Source: Ekhidna sp.
GTDB taxonomy: Bacteria > Bacteroidota > Bacteroidia > Cytophagales > Cyclobacteriaceae
Length of the DNA stretch: 7,506 nt
Direction: 5' to 3'
Assembly (NCBI GenBank): GCA_028821635.1
Contig: JAPPDO010000041.1
Location: 1-7,506, forward strand
This document shows, piece by piece, positions 1-6,337 of this stretch (its first letter is position 1; each line of letters begins with the position of its first letter). A model generated the notes under the pieces. That model did no database searches. It was not told the DNA's origin and was given only the letters and a program-made list of their open reading frames with translations. The translations under genes and the position numbers were made by a program.

Positions 1-91
1 TTCGATAATTTGGTAGTATGCCCTCAATTCAAGTAATCAATTTTGTCTTTATTCCCTGAATCTTGATTGGAGGTGTAATGGTCTTTGTCAT
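1..91 (-). pseudogene. 5' end of M.EcoRV-like N6-adenine methyltransferase, in-frame TGA at codon 21 (partial)
   Basis: The ATG (91-89) overlaps the TGA stop of the EcoRV-like endonuclease as ATGA, the usual coupling of tandem R-M genes. The first 20 codons read MTKTITPPIKIQGIKTKLIT. This closely resembles the start of M.EcoRV as I remember it (PPIKSQGIKTKL), a D12/Dam-type amino-methyltransferase that methylates adenine in GATATC. This stretch is motif X, part of the AdoMet pocket. Codon 21 is TGA (31-29), where the family has Cys or Trp; the same frame then continues sensibly (IEGILPNYR) to the window edge. TGA is a true stop elsewhere here, since four endonuclease and peptidase genes end in it, so this is a nonsense mutation or a base-call error. 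The catalytic DPPY motif lies outside the window. Confidence 0.7.
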
Positions 92-1014
92 TTTTGATCT
101 GCTCGTTTACGTTTTGCTCCTTTTGATATTACCTGACTATAGAGGTCTTTGCGCCCCTTGAAATCCGGAAAGTCCCAAATACTACTTATTTTAATGGTCT
201 TCCCTTCTTTGACCATAATTGCTGAACCGTAATTAGTCCAGTACTCATAAAACCACTCTTCACCAAGTTTACTAAAAACTCCTTGCTGAGATTTCAAGGC
301 GTTGATGTATTCAATAGATCCAATGTTCGCAGTATTTCCAGACCCCTGTCTATCACTGGCGATTTTCCATTTTTCTGCGGCGAAGAAGTCAAAATCCTTT
401 ATTACTGATGTTATTGATTTTAAGTGCTCGACTGTTGTGACTTCACGATTTTTCACAAGGTCAGGGGGATTTCCATATTCCTCCTCAAGTTCAGCAACCT
501 GATAAATTTCAGTCTCTGCTAAATCTTCATTAAAATCTTCTCTTGTGTAGATAATACCGAGGCAATAATGGCTCAGGTATTCATTATATGGGAATTGGAT
601 ATTCTTGCTTTTGTGCCGTTCTTTAAAGTACTCTCCATGACTACCAAGCGTGAATCCGGCAGTTTTGTTGTTTCGTCTAAATGTTGTTTTTAAGTCCAAT
701 GCAAATTTTATGTTATCATTAATCTTATCAATGATAGTTAAGTCAGGATACCAATTTTGATGTTCAGCTAAAACAATTTTGTAATTATTGTTCTCGGCAA
801 ATTTTAGAATTTCAGGAAAGATGTGAATTTCAAGAATTTTAGAGACGATCTTGGTGTCCGAAGAGATGGTATAAATGTTCTTGTAAATATCTATGAACCC
901 CTTAACTGTCCATTCGCCGGTATCAGTGGAAATAAAAGATTTTAATTCCTTGACAAACTCATTCAGTGCCTTTTCAAATCGTTGTTTTTGGTTACTTTTT
1001 TCGATGGGATTCAT
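88..1014 (-). CDS. EcoRV-like type II restriction endonuclease
   Basis: Predicted Mg-dependent endonuclease of the EcoRV family (blunt cutter; EcoRV itself cleaves GATATC). Numbered from the ATG at 1014, all the EcoRV catalytic residues I know are present: E62 (EcoRV E45, after a matching SDTK), P90-D91 (D74), D107 and K109 in LDLKTT (D90, K92). The Q-loop Q86-N87 (Q69-N70) and the recognition loop GSGNT at 224-228 followed by NIGSI also match, so GATATC specificity is a reasonable inference; only the sixth loop residue differs (Ala for Thr). The protein is 308 aa against 245 for EcoRV, with about 24 extra residues between the core and the recognition loop and a basic tail of about 20. The frame opens further to a TTG at 1029, but ATG is preferred. 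The leader and first codons lie in repeat copy 1. The gene ends in an ATGA overlap with its methyltransferase. Confidence 0.93.
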   Translation of the reverse strand: MNPIEKSNQKQRFEKALNEFVKELKSFISTDTGEWTVKGFIDIYKNIYTISSDTKIVSKILEIHIFPEILKFAENNNYKIVLAEHQNWYPDLTIIDKINDNIKFALDLKTTFRRNNKTAGFTLGSHGEYFKERHKSKNIQFPYNEYLSHYCLGIIYTREDFNEDLAETEIYQVAELEEEYGNPPDLVKNREVTTVEHLKSITSVIKDFDFFAAEKWKIASDRQGSGNTANIGSIEYINALKSQQGVFSKLGEEWFYEYWTNYGSAIMVKEGKTIKISSIWDFPDFKGRKDLYSQVISKGAKRKRADQK

Positions 1015-1026
1015 GCGGTTTTCAAT

Positions 1027-1056
1027 CAAATTCTAAGGTTAAAGAAATTAGTTCAA
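1027..1056 (-). promoter_or_regulatory. weak candidate Bacteroidota-type promoter before the EcoRV-like gene
   Basis: On the minus strand a TTG (1056-1054) is followed after 18 bases by TAGAATTTG (1035-1027). This resembles the Bacteroidota -33 TTTG / -7 TAnnTTTG pattern with one extra base in the -7 box. Transcription would begin only a few bases before the ATG at 1014. The same sequence is in repeat copy 2 at 3255-3284, where it would face the inserted RM pair. In AT-rich DNA such matches arise by chance, so this is tentative. Confidence 0.2.
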
Positions 1057-1094
1057 GAACTCCGATCTATGCTTCTTACAGACTATTTATTCTA

Positions 1095-1122
1095 ATGATC
1101 CGGTTAATCCAACGCAGATCAT
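1095..1122. repeat. inverted repeat ATGATC-N16-GATCAT in the duplicated leader
   Basis: Perfect 6-bp arms separated by 16 bp, about 80 bp upstream of the EcoRV-like ATG. The identical element is at 3323-3350 in repeat copy 2. The position would suit an operator, but no controller gene is visible in the window and there is no T-run to make it a terminator. It may be chance. Confidence 0.25.
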
Positions 1123-1156
1123 AACGCTGAAAGGAAAGGTAGAAAAGTAAAGGAGA

Positions 1157-1461
1157 TGTTTACTTAGCACGATTTATTAAACAATGTAAATGGGATGAAA
1201 ATCAAAGTATCGGTTTTTCACCATTTCTTCAAAAAGAGTCATAAACCAGCCTGTACTTGCTTTTAAGAGTCAAACTGGTTAAACATGATTATCCAATTTG
1301 GGATAGGTTGTACCTAATTTTAAACTAATGGCTCTGTGTAAAAAACGTAGGGTATTTAAAGCCGAATATTTGTCCATTACTATAATGTATTATGAGGCAC
1401 CAATTTTTCTGTAATCTCTTTCTGCACCATGCTTTTTCACTATGTTGGATAGCGTGATTTT
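1157..1461. other. non-coding 3' part of the insert, between methyltransferase B and repeat copy 1
   Basis: There is no convincing gene in these 305 bp. The methyltransferase frame stays open for 23 codons past its TAA, to a second TAA at 1392-1390. A 32-codon frame (1377-1279, minus) begins with ATG but has no recognisable features. AACCAG (1244-1249) and CTGGTT (1275-1280) form a 6-bp inverted repeat with a 25-bp loop and no T-run, so no clear intrinsic terminator is seen. The stretch was probably carried in with the RM pair. Confidence 0.6.
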
Positions 1462-2049
1462 TTATTTAAACTCTAATTTCATGTATTCTCTTGCTCTGCT
1501 CGTCTCCTCTTCTTGGAGGTTTGAAATGTCAACCACGGCACCATATTCAATAAAAATATTGTAGAACTTATAATAGTCCTGTCCCCAGTATATTATAGCA
1601 CAAGACATCGGTGCTCCTTTACCTATATTTAAACCATTTTCAAGGAATTTTAGTCTTGTATCATATAGAAAACAAATGGCTTTTGCTTGTCCGAAAACAC
1701 TCTGTTTCCAATGTCCGGTATTTGTCGCAACGGGAACCAGAGCCAATATTTCTGACCCGTATTTTTTATGTGTCAATGCACATTTTGCCAACCAGTTTTT
1801 AATGGTTGTCCCTCTTGTTCTGTCAGCACCGTATGGTGGATTCATATAAACCGTCGGGTAGTTCCAGTCCTCTTTTAATCCGTCATTGTACGGCAGCATG
1901 AACTCTGTCACAGCATGGACTATTGAATGCTCGTTTGAACATGGGTCTAATTCAATAGAACCTCCAAAAAATCGTTTGATTGCTTTTACGTATTTATGAG
2001 GTGTCCCCCAACTTTGACTTTGAGAATTTACTGTTCTACCTGCGCTCAT
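1462..2049 (-). CDS. phage-Dam-like DNA N6-adenine methyltransferase (system B)
   Basis: Small AdoMet-dependent methyltransferase of the phage 'DNA N-6-adenine-methyltransferase' family (PF05869-like); 195 aa is near the family size. The order of motifs is typical: the N-terminal SWGTP, ELDPCSN at 33-39 (AdoMet-binding region), catalytic NPPY at 70-73, LVPVATNTGHW at 104-114, a TRLKF strand at 131-135 and GAPM at 145-148. The target adenine sequence cannot be told from these motifs. The ATG (2049-2047) overlaps the TGA of endonuclease B as ATGA, so the two are translationally coupled and this is taken as its protective methylase. The gene looks intact, and if the endonuclease is truly frameshifted it would act as an orphan methylase. 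It lies wholly inside the insert between the direct repeats. Confidence 0.88.
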   Translation of the reverse strand: MSAGRTVNSQSQSWGTPHKYVKAIKRFFGGSIELDPCSNEHSIVHAVTEFMLPYNDGLKEDWNYPTVYMNPPYGADRTRGTTIKNWLAKCALTHKKYGSEILALVPVATNTGHWKQSVFGQAKAICFLYDTRLKFLENGLNIGKGAPMSCAIIYWGQDYYKFYNIFIEYGAVVDISNLQEEETSRAREYMKLEFK

Positions 2050-3077
2050 AATATTTCACTCCGGTTTTTTGAACGTAACTCAATAAGTTCATTCTTTAGT
2101 TCCGTAATTTTCTTCCCTTCCGGTGCAATGATGTTGAACCAACCTTCTATTTCATTCAGTTTGTGAGAGAAGTATTTAAGCAATACTGCGTCAGCCTCAA
2201 AGTCCATTTTGACTTTTGTGAATACGTTGCGTTTTTTGTGGGCAGTATAGCTACTTTTGAATGCTTCCTGATCTCTTGTCGGATTAAGAATTAACTCATC
2301 AATAAATTGCGCCAGTCCATCGTCGGTTAAGAAAATTAGCCAGTCATAAGACTGGGCTAAGACCTTTAATTCCTTATTATGATTTTCTTCAGTGAACCAG
2401 TTGCCGTGGTTGCTGACAAAGCCTATTGTCAGGATGAATTTTTTCAGGAGTTCAGTATCGTCAGAGTAAATGATTTCCTCCATCAACTCAACGTAAGGTT
2501 TGATGTAGGGTTTGTTGTCTGAACGGTAAATTATACCATACTTTTCACCTGTGTCTGTCCTAATTTTTTGAAGTGAGGATGCAGTTCTTGCTACATAAGC
2601 ACCTTGTTTTGCTTTCTCAATGGTCTGTGGGCCTTTTTTAATCCCTTCTTCAATACCTACTCGTTTACATTCAAAGATTGCATAAGGCTTTTGCATTTGC
2701 TCAAACACGAGTAATTCATGCTTGTTCTGTCCTGTTGTTTTAAAACTGGTTAGCAAGAGGGAATTCCCAGATTCCCCAATTGTGCAGGCATTGCGTAGAA
2801 TGTTATGCTTGTCAAGAAGGTTATTGTTCTTTCTCTTAAACTTTGAAATTTCGACTCTCCGCTCTAAAGCTTTCAGAATTTTAGTTGATGTGATAGAATT
2901 GCCATCATTGTCAATAGTTACCTCATGTTCTTTGATGATAGGATGTAGTGAATACTCTACGTTGTGTGTGATGTCGTCATTTCCATATTCAAAAAGTCTT
3001 CTTTCTATTGAAGTTGAATTGTTGAAGTCCCAAGTCTTGAGAAGGTAGTAAGTGATGATTTCAACCATTGTCCCCAT
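2046..3077 (-). CDS. PD-(D/E)XK type II restriction endonuclease (system B), N-terminus displaced by a frameshift
   Basis: Likely the endonuclease partner of the Dam-like methyltransferase, with which it shares an ATGA overlap. I do not recognise a named enzyme. In the 343-aa frame, YAIFECKRVG (132-141) has the beta-strand plus E136-x-K138 expected of a PD-(D/E)XK active site. It is preceded by HELLVFE (120-126), any of whose acidic residues could supply the first carboxylate. A following KAKQGAYVA helix (156-164) also fits this fold, and NHGNWF and QSYDWLIFLTD mark the C-terminal part. The ATG at 3077 is probably not the true start: the preceding 92 bases, in another frame, encode a plausible N-terminus (MAYESVDKLQ... 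to 3169). One extra base in the G4 run (3075-3072) would join both into a 374-aa protein reading GRAWGTMVEIITYY across the junction. As written the protein lacks about 31 residues, so activity is doubtful. Confidence 0.75.
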   Translation of the reverse strand: MGTMVEIITYYLLKTWDFNNSTSIERRLFEYGNDDITHNVEYSLHPIIKEHEVTIDNDGNSITSTKILKALERRVEISKFKRKNNNLLDKHNILRNACTIGESGNSLLLTSFKTTGQNKHELLVFEQMQKPYAIFECKRVGIEEGIKKGPQTIEKAKQGAYVARTASSLQKIRTDTGEKYGIIYRSDNKPYIKPYVELMEEIIYSDDTELLKKFILTIGFVSNHGNWFTEENHNKELKVLAQSYDWLIFLTDDGLAQFIDELILNPTRDQEAFKSSYTAHKKRNVFTKVKMDFEADAVLLKYFSHKLNEIEGWFNIIAPEGKKITELKNELIELRSKNRSEIL

Positions 3078-3169
3078 GCCCTACCTGCTGCTTTTTTCTT
3101 GTCCTTCGTATATTGGAACACTCTTTCTCCAAGAGCATTCTGTAATTTATCTACTGATTCGTAAGCCAT
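3005..3169 (-). pseudogene. out-of-frame N-terminal fragment of endonuclease B
   Basis: The ATG at 3169-3167 opens a 54-codon frame that ends at TAG (3007-3005). Its first 33 codons (MAYESVDKLQNALGERVFQY, then a lysine-rich stretch and AAGRAWG) look like the natural N-terminus of the downstream frame. Their last codons abut the GTMVEIITYYLL of the main frame at a run of four Gs. The remaining codons (QWLKSSLTTFSR...) only shadow the main frame. The frame shift is -1 (one base missing), and no classical slippery heptamer is present. It could be a real mutation or a homopolymer error in the assembly. The ATG lies only 19 bp inside the insert boundary, so endonuclease B brought almost no leader of its own. 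Confidence 0.65.
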
Positions 3170-3182
3170 TTATCTTACAAAG

Positions 3183-3242
3183 TTATTTATTCAGTGCCTT
3201 TTCAAATCGTTGTTTTTGGTTACTTTTTTCGATGGGATTCAT
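3183..3242 (-). pseudogene. truncated 5' stub of the EcoRV-like endonuclease gene (in repeat copy 2)
   Basis: The duplicated ATG (3242-3240) starts the same 18 codons as the EcoRV-like endonuclease (MNPIEKSNQKQRFEKALN). The frame then leaves the repeat at 3189, adds one Lys codon and stops at TAA (3185-3183). The stop is 13 bp before the ATG of endonuclease B. The 19-residue product has no catalytic part. Its translation could couple to, or deliver ribosomes to, the endonuclease B start. Confidence 0.8.
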
Positions 3243-3384
3243 GCGGTTTTCAATCAAATTCTAAGGTTAAAGAAATTAGTTCAAGAACTCCGATCTATGC
3301 TTCTTACAGACTATTTATTCTAATGATCCGGTTAATCCAACGCAGATCATAACGCTGAAAGGAAAGGCAGAAAAGTAAAGGAGA
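3189..3384. repeat. 196-bp direct repeat, copy 2
   Basis: Partner of 961-1156 with 195 of 196 positions identical. The end nearest the peptidase lies 3 bp beyond that gene's stop codon; the other end joins the insert 19 bp before the start of endonuclease B. It carries the EcoRV-like leader, the candidate promoter (3255-3284), the inverted repeat (3323-3350) and the truncated stub. Near-identity implies a recent duplication or ongoing gene conversion. Recombination between the copies would delete system B cleanly. Confidence 0.97.
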
Positions 3385-3387
3385 GAC

Positions 3388-5220
3388 TCACTCCCTTTCC
3401 CATCTATTATTTTCCAAATTAATATCCGCCAGATACCCCGATTCGTCAATTTGAATTGATTTGACCTGATCAATGGGTCGGTCAATGATGAATTTATATT
3501 CAGGGTGTGTCCATGGCCAATCCGGCAAAGTCACCCTTTTCAAATCTCCTTCGTTTTCCTTTTCCCCTCGCATCATTACCAACGGGGCATAGTAGAGTTC
3601 TTTGCTTTCGTCAGTAAACGTCACGTAGAGATCCATTGGCATTGGCATACCTCCTAAACGCTCCATCGTAACCTTAGTCTGTCCATTTTCAGCTTCCACC
3701 TTTTTGATGGAATAGTCAATGGAGTGCGTGGTGTTTATCCAATAATTGAGGTACCAATCCAGCTCTAGCTCCGATTCTTTCTCAAAAACGCTAATCCAGT
3801 CATTAGCATCGGGATGTTTAAATCGCCATTGGTAATAGTACTTTTTCAGTGCAGAAGCGGTTTTTTGTTTTCCGATTAAATAATTCATCTGAGCTAAAGC
3901 AACGGCTCCTTTGGTATAAGAACCCATTCCATAGGCAGCGTTGGTCGTGAAGTGGTCGGAGTGTGTGGTTAGCGGCTCTTCTTTTCCACTACTGACGAGG
4001 TAATTGTAGCGTTGATAATTTCTCTCCTGAGCGGGGCCGTCATCTTTAAAAATCGCTGAGGTAGTCTCAGCCGTCGCATAAGTGGTAAATCCCTCATCCA
4101 TCCAGGCGTAGTAGCTTTCGTTTGTTGCTAATAATCCCTGATACCAGCTGTGCAATGCTTCGTGCACGGTTACTCCAACCAGACTTCTTAAATTGCGCTC
4201 TCCCGTGATCAGGGTTGCCATCGGATACTCCATCCCGCCATCACCCCCTTGTATCACGGAATAATGACTGTATGGATACTCCCCGTAGTTTTCTTCAATA
4301 AATTCAAACGCTTTGACGGTTAGTTCAGGGAGTTCGCTCCACGCCGCTGTATTTTCATTTTCCTGATAAAAAAAATGTAATACCAGGCCGTCCTTCGCTT
4401 TTGTTTTGACGTGCTTATAGTCGGGGTCCGCAGCCCATACAAAATCATGAACATCCTCAGCTACAAACTGCCAAGTCAGTTTCTTACCTTTTCTTTTTAC
4501 TTTAATACCATCATCTTCATACCCATATCCAATGTTATTTGGATTTTGGAGGGTCCCTGTTCCGGCAAGCACATAGTCTTTATCAATGGAGATATTGACT
4601 GAAAAATCTCCCCAAGGAGCATGAAATTCTCTCCCTACATAAGGATGTGCATGCCAGCCGCTCTCATTGTACTCCGCCAGCTTTGGATACCACTGAGACA
4701 TGCTGTATTCAATACCCTCAGCATTGTCCCTGCCGCTTCTTCTGATTTGAACGGGAACCTGACTTTCAAATTCCATCGTGAAGGTTGATGAATCCTGAGG
4801 AGGGAGGGGACGGATTAGATCAACTTCCAAAACAGTCCCTTCAACTTGATAATTAAGTGCTTTGCCGTCCTGCTTTAGTGACAATATCTCATGAAAACCA
4901 ATCTCAGTATCATCCAACTGAGAGATTCGATCCATCACTCTACTGTCAGGATCGGAAATGGTTCTGCTTCTTGTGTCCATCATGCTCCCCGGCTGGAACG
5001 CATTGAAATAGAGATGATAGAACACCTTTTTTAAGGTATCCGGACTGTTATTGTAGTATTTGAGCGTTTGAGTCCCAAAAAATCCATTTGATGTCACATC
5101 AAAATCAACGTCCATCTGGTACTCAACTCGCTGCTGCCAATAGTTTTGTGAATAACCCGTAGCCACTGAGAAGCAGCATAAAATTTTAAAAATGAAATGA
5201 CTGAAAAAGCGATATCGCAT
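3388..5220 (-). CDS. secreted M1-family zinc metallopeptidase (aminopeptidase N-like)
   Basis: Zinc aminopeptidase of the gluzincin M1 family, 610 aa, close to the usual size of the Bacteroidota members. A hydrophobic N-terminus (about residues 9-22) followed by TGYS-Q suggests a signal peptide cut before Gln25 and export to the periplasm or cell surface. The substrate-binding GGMEYP loop is at 328-333. The zinc site is complete: H353-E354-x-x-H357, then E376 after 18 residues (HEALH...WMDE). The catalytic Tyr is probably Y435 in the SYTKG motif. There is an N-terminal beta-sandwich (about 30-260), and no C-terminal sorting domain is evident. It is more G+C-rich than its neighbours and is taken as the resident chromosomal gene next to which RM systems have accumulated. 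It has no evident functional link to them. The 106-bp gap upstream may hold its own promoter, but none was identified. Confidence 0.95.
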   Translation of the reverse strand: MRYRFFSHFIFKILCCFSVATGYSQNYWQQRVEYQMDVDFDVTSNGFFGTQTLKYYNNSPDTLKKVFYHLYFNAFQPGSMMDTRSRTISDPDSRVMDRISQLDDTEIGFHEILSLKQDGKALNYQVEGTVLEVDLIRPLPPQDSSTFTMEFESQVPVQIRRSGRDNAEGIEYSMSQWYPKLAEYNESGWHAHPYVGREFHAPWGDFSVNISIDKDYVLAGTGTLQNPNNIGYGYEDDGIKVKRKGKKLTWQFVAEDVHDFVWAADPDYKHVKTKAKDGLVLHFFYQENENTAAWSELPELTVKAFEFIEENYGEYPYSHYSVIQGGDGGMEYPMATLITGERNLRSLVGVTVHEALHSWYQGLLATNESYYAWMDEGFTTYATAETTSAIFKDDGPAQERNYQRYNYLVSSGKEEPLTTHSDHFTTNAAYGMGSYTKGAVALAQMNYLIGKQKTASALKKYYYQWRFKHPDANDWISVFEKESELELDWYLNYWINTTHSIDYSIKKVEAENGQTKVTMERLGGMPMPMDLYVTFTDESKELYYAPLVMMRGEKENEGDLKRVTLPDWPWTHPEYKFIIDRPIDQVKSIQIDESGYLADINLENNRWERE

Positions 5221-5241
5221 GATTATAAAAGTGCCTGTTTT

Positions 5242-5262
5242 GCAATATTAAGCAACTATTGC
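5242..5262. repeat. inverted repeat GCAATA-N9-TATTGC upstream of the peptidase
   Basis: Perfect 6-bp arms with a 9-bp loop in the gap between endonuclease C and the peptidase, 22 bp before the peptidase ATG. It is not followed by a T-run on either strand, so it does not look like an intrinsic terminator. It could be an operator or chance in AT-rich DNA. Confidence 0.25.
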
Positions 5263-5326
5263 CTTATGTATCTCTGATACTCATTTCGCATATTCATTTT
5301 AGTATCTGGTTGTACTCTATAGATCT

Positions 5327-6337
5327 TCATTTGTAAGGCCCGAGAAATTTATCACCATTAAAGTGAACCAAATGGTCCGGATTGTCAGCAGTCCAGACTT
5401 CTGTTTCCCATGCAATTTCAGCCATAAATTGTCTGAACTTGGCTCGATCTAAAAAAGCAGTTACATAAACAATATCTGTTTTACATTTCTCAGTCAGTTT
5501 TTTCAATTGAAGTAAACGTATCTCACTAATTGGGCCGGATGAGTGGACAGCTTCAATCAAATACAACCAGTTTTTTGTTCTGGAGTAAGCAACTACATCG
5601 GGTAATTCTTCATGTGAGAGTTCAAAGAAATTGAGAGACTCCAGATATTCTTTTTCCATATGTAAATACTTATCAGCAGTATCACCAACATATAAAACGT
5701 CAGCATCAAACCCATACCTCGGCAAGAATTCCTCAATTATTGCTTTTTGGAGATCATTATGCTTACCTGCTGAAAAGTTTAATACACCACCTGACGGTAA
5801 ATTAACCGTCACCTTAAACAAATCTCTTTCTCTCTTTAATTTGACACTCAGAGGCTCAATATCTTTCAATGTTTCTTGGACTAGAATTTCCCAATCTTCA
5901 GAGCCGTAAGACCTTAGCAAGTTCGTATAGTAAGGATTCAATGAGTAACCACGAGTTGAATCATTGGTTGCCGAATTTGGACTGGACTGAAGAATTATTT
6001 CTGCAACAGTTAACATTTTTAAGTCTTTTCTTCTTATGTCATCGTATGAGCCAGAGCTAATCTCTTCGTTAAAATGTCCGTTTACATAATTGATGATATC
6101 TCTTGTTTTGAGAGAGAATCCTGCGTTCAAGTCTTTTGGGGTCTTGAAGTCCTTGATATTCTTAACATCACAACATGCTAAAAATGCAATAGCCATTCTT
6201 TCTATTCTTCTCGGTGTTCCGTCAATGGGAATACCGAAAGATTCAAGAATATAAAGAGTAGTTTGAATCAGTTCTTGAATTGAAGAGGTTTTGGATGCAA
6301 AGGTTTTAGATTTTGCTGGGTTGATATATTGCTTCAT
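5327..6337 (-). CDS. BsuBI/PstI-family type II restriction endonuclease (system C)
   Basis: Type II endonuclease of the BsuBI/PstI family (336 aa; PstI and BsuBI themselves cut CTGCAG). The N-terminal winged-helix-like domain (about 20-120) carries the family signature NEEISSGSYDDIRRKDLK (90-107). The C-terminal catalytic domain (about 190-336) has LPDVV (P246-D247), then LIEAVHSSGPIS (260-271) with E262, and ends with WTADNPDHLVHFNGDKFLGP. As in that family, the canonical third-position lysine after the glutamate is replaced (E-A-V). The ATG lies inside the methyltransferase gene with a 32-bp overlap in another frame, so the two are cotranscribed and coupled, methylase first. PstI and BsuBI pair with adenine methylases, whereas the partner here is a C5-cytosine methylase, so CTGCAG specificity should not be assumed. 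Confidence 0.92.
   Translation of the reverse strand: MKQYINPAKSKTFASKTSSIQELIQTTLYILESFGIPIDGTPRRIERMAIAFLACCDVKNIKDFKTPKDLNAGFSLKTRDIINYVNGHFNEEISSGSYDDIRRKDLKMLTVAEIILQSSPNSATNDSTRGYSLNPYYTNLLRSYGSEDWEILVQETLKDIEPLSVKLKRERDLFKVTVNLPSGGVLNFSAGKHNDLQKAIIEEFLPRYGFDADVLYVGDTADKYLHMEKEYLESLNFFELSHEELPDVVAYSRTKNWLYLIEAVHSSGPISEIRLLQLKKLTEKCKTDIVYVTAFLDRAKFRQFMAEIAWETEVWTADNPDHLVHFNGDKFLGPYK

Larger units (their letters stand above)
961..1156. repeat. 196-bp direct repeat, copy 1 (EcoRV-like gene leader and first codons)
   Basis: Identical to 3189-3384 except for one transition (T at 1140, C at 3368). The offset is 2228 bp. The copy covers the first 18 codons of the EcoRV-like endonuclease and 142 bp upstream of its ATG, and its outer end is a purine-rich tract (about 1129-1156, plus strand). 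Homology stops abruptly at both ends. Here the gene reads on intact past 961, so this copy carries the original gene junction. It is read as one half of a long target duplication flanking the inserted RM pair. Confidence 0.97.
1157..3188 (-). mobile_element. inserted RM module flanked by 196-bp target duplication
   Basis: The 2032 bp between the two direct repeats hold exactly one RM gene pair (endonuclease B and the Dam-like methyltransferase) plus 305 bp of downstream non-coding DNA. No transposase, integrase or resolvase is present. The two ends are not inverted repeats of each other: the left begins TGTTTACTTAGC and the right, read inwards, begins AAATAACTTTGT. Removing the insert and one repeat restores the peptidase, a short gap and the EcoRV-like gene in direct succession. 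This matches 'insertion with long target duplication', a mode described for RM genes by Kobayashi and colleagues. Integration of a circle by recombination across a shared 196-bp segment would give the same product. Confidence 0.75.

Noticed and set aside
29..31. TGA read as tryptophan (alternative genetic code)
   Set aside because: The EcoRV-like, B and C endonucleases and the peptidase all end in TGA, and tryptophan is encoded by TGG elsewhere.
1015..1029. TTG at 1029 as the start of the EcoRV-like endonuclease
   Set aside because: An ATG lies only five codons downstream at 1014. Homology to EcoRV begins later still, so the longer TTG start gains nothing.
1279..1377. 32-codon minus-strand ORF downstream of methyltransferase B
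   Set aside because: It is too short and has no motif, recognisable ribosome-binding site or homology that I can see.
2722..3048. Plus-strand open frame opposite endonuclease B
   Set aside because: It is the antisense shadow of a gene with strong protein motifs and shows no domain of its own. The same holds for the other plus-strand frames, such as those at 302-502, 4411-4602 and 5631-5909.
3067..3085. Programmed -1 frameshifting in endonuclease B
   Set aside because: The junction (ATGGGGA) is not an X-XXY-YYZ slippery heptamer and no clear stimulatory hairpin follows. A plain indel is simpler.
1157..3188. Insertion sequence or classical transposon
   Set aside because: There is no transposase and no terminal inverted repeats, and the flanking duplication of 196 bp is far longer than IS target duplications.
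5242..5262. Hairpin as terminator of endonuclease C
   Set aside because: The stem is only 6 bp, is AT-rich and lacks a following T-run on either strand.
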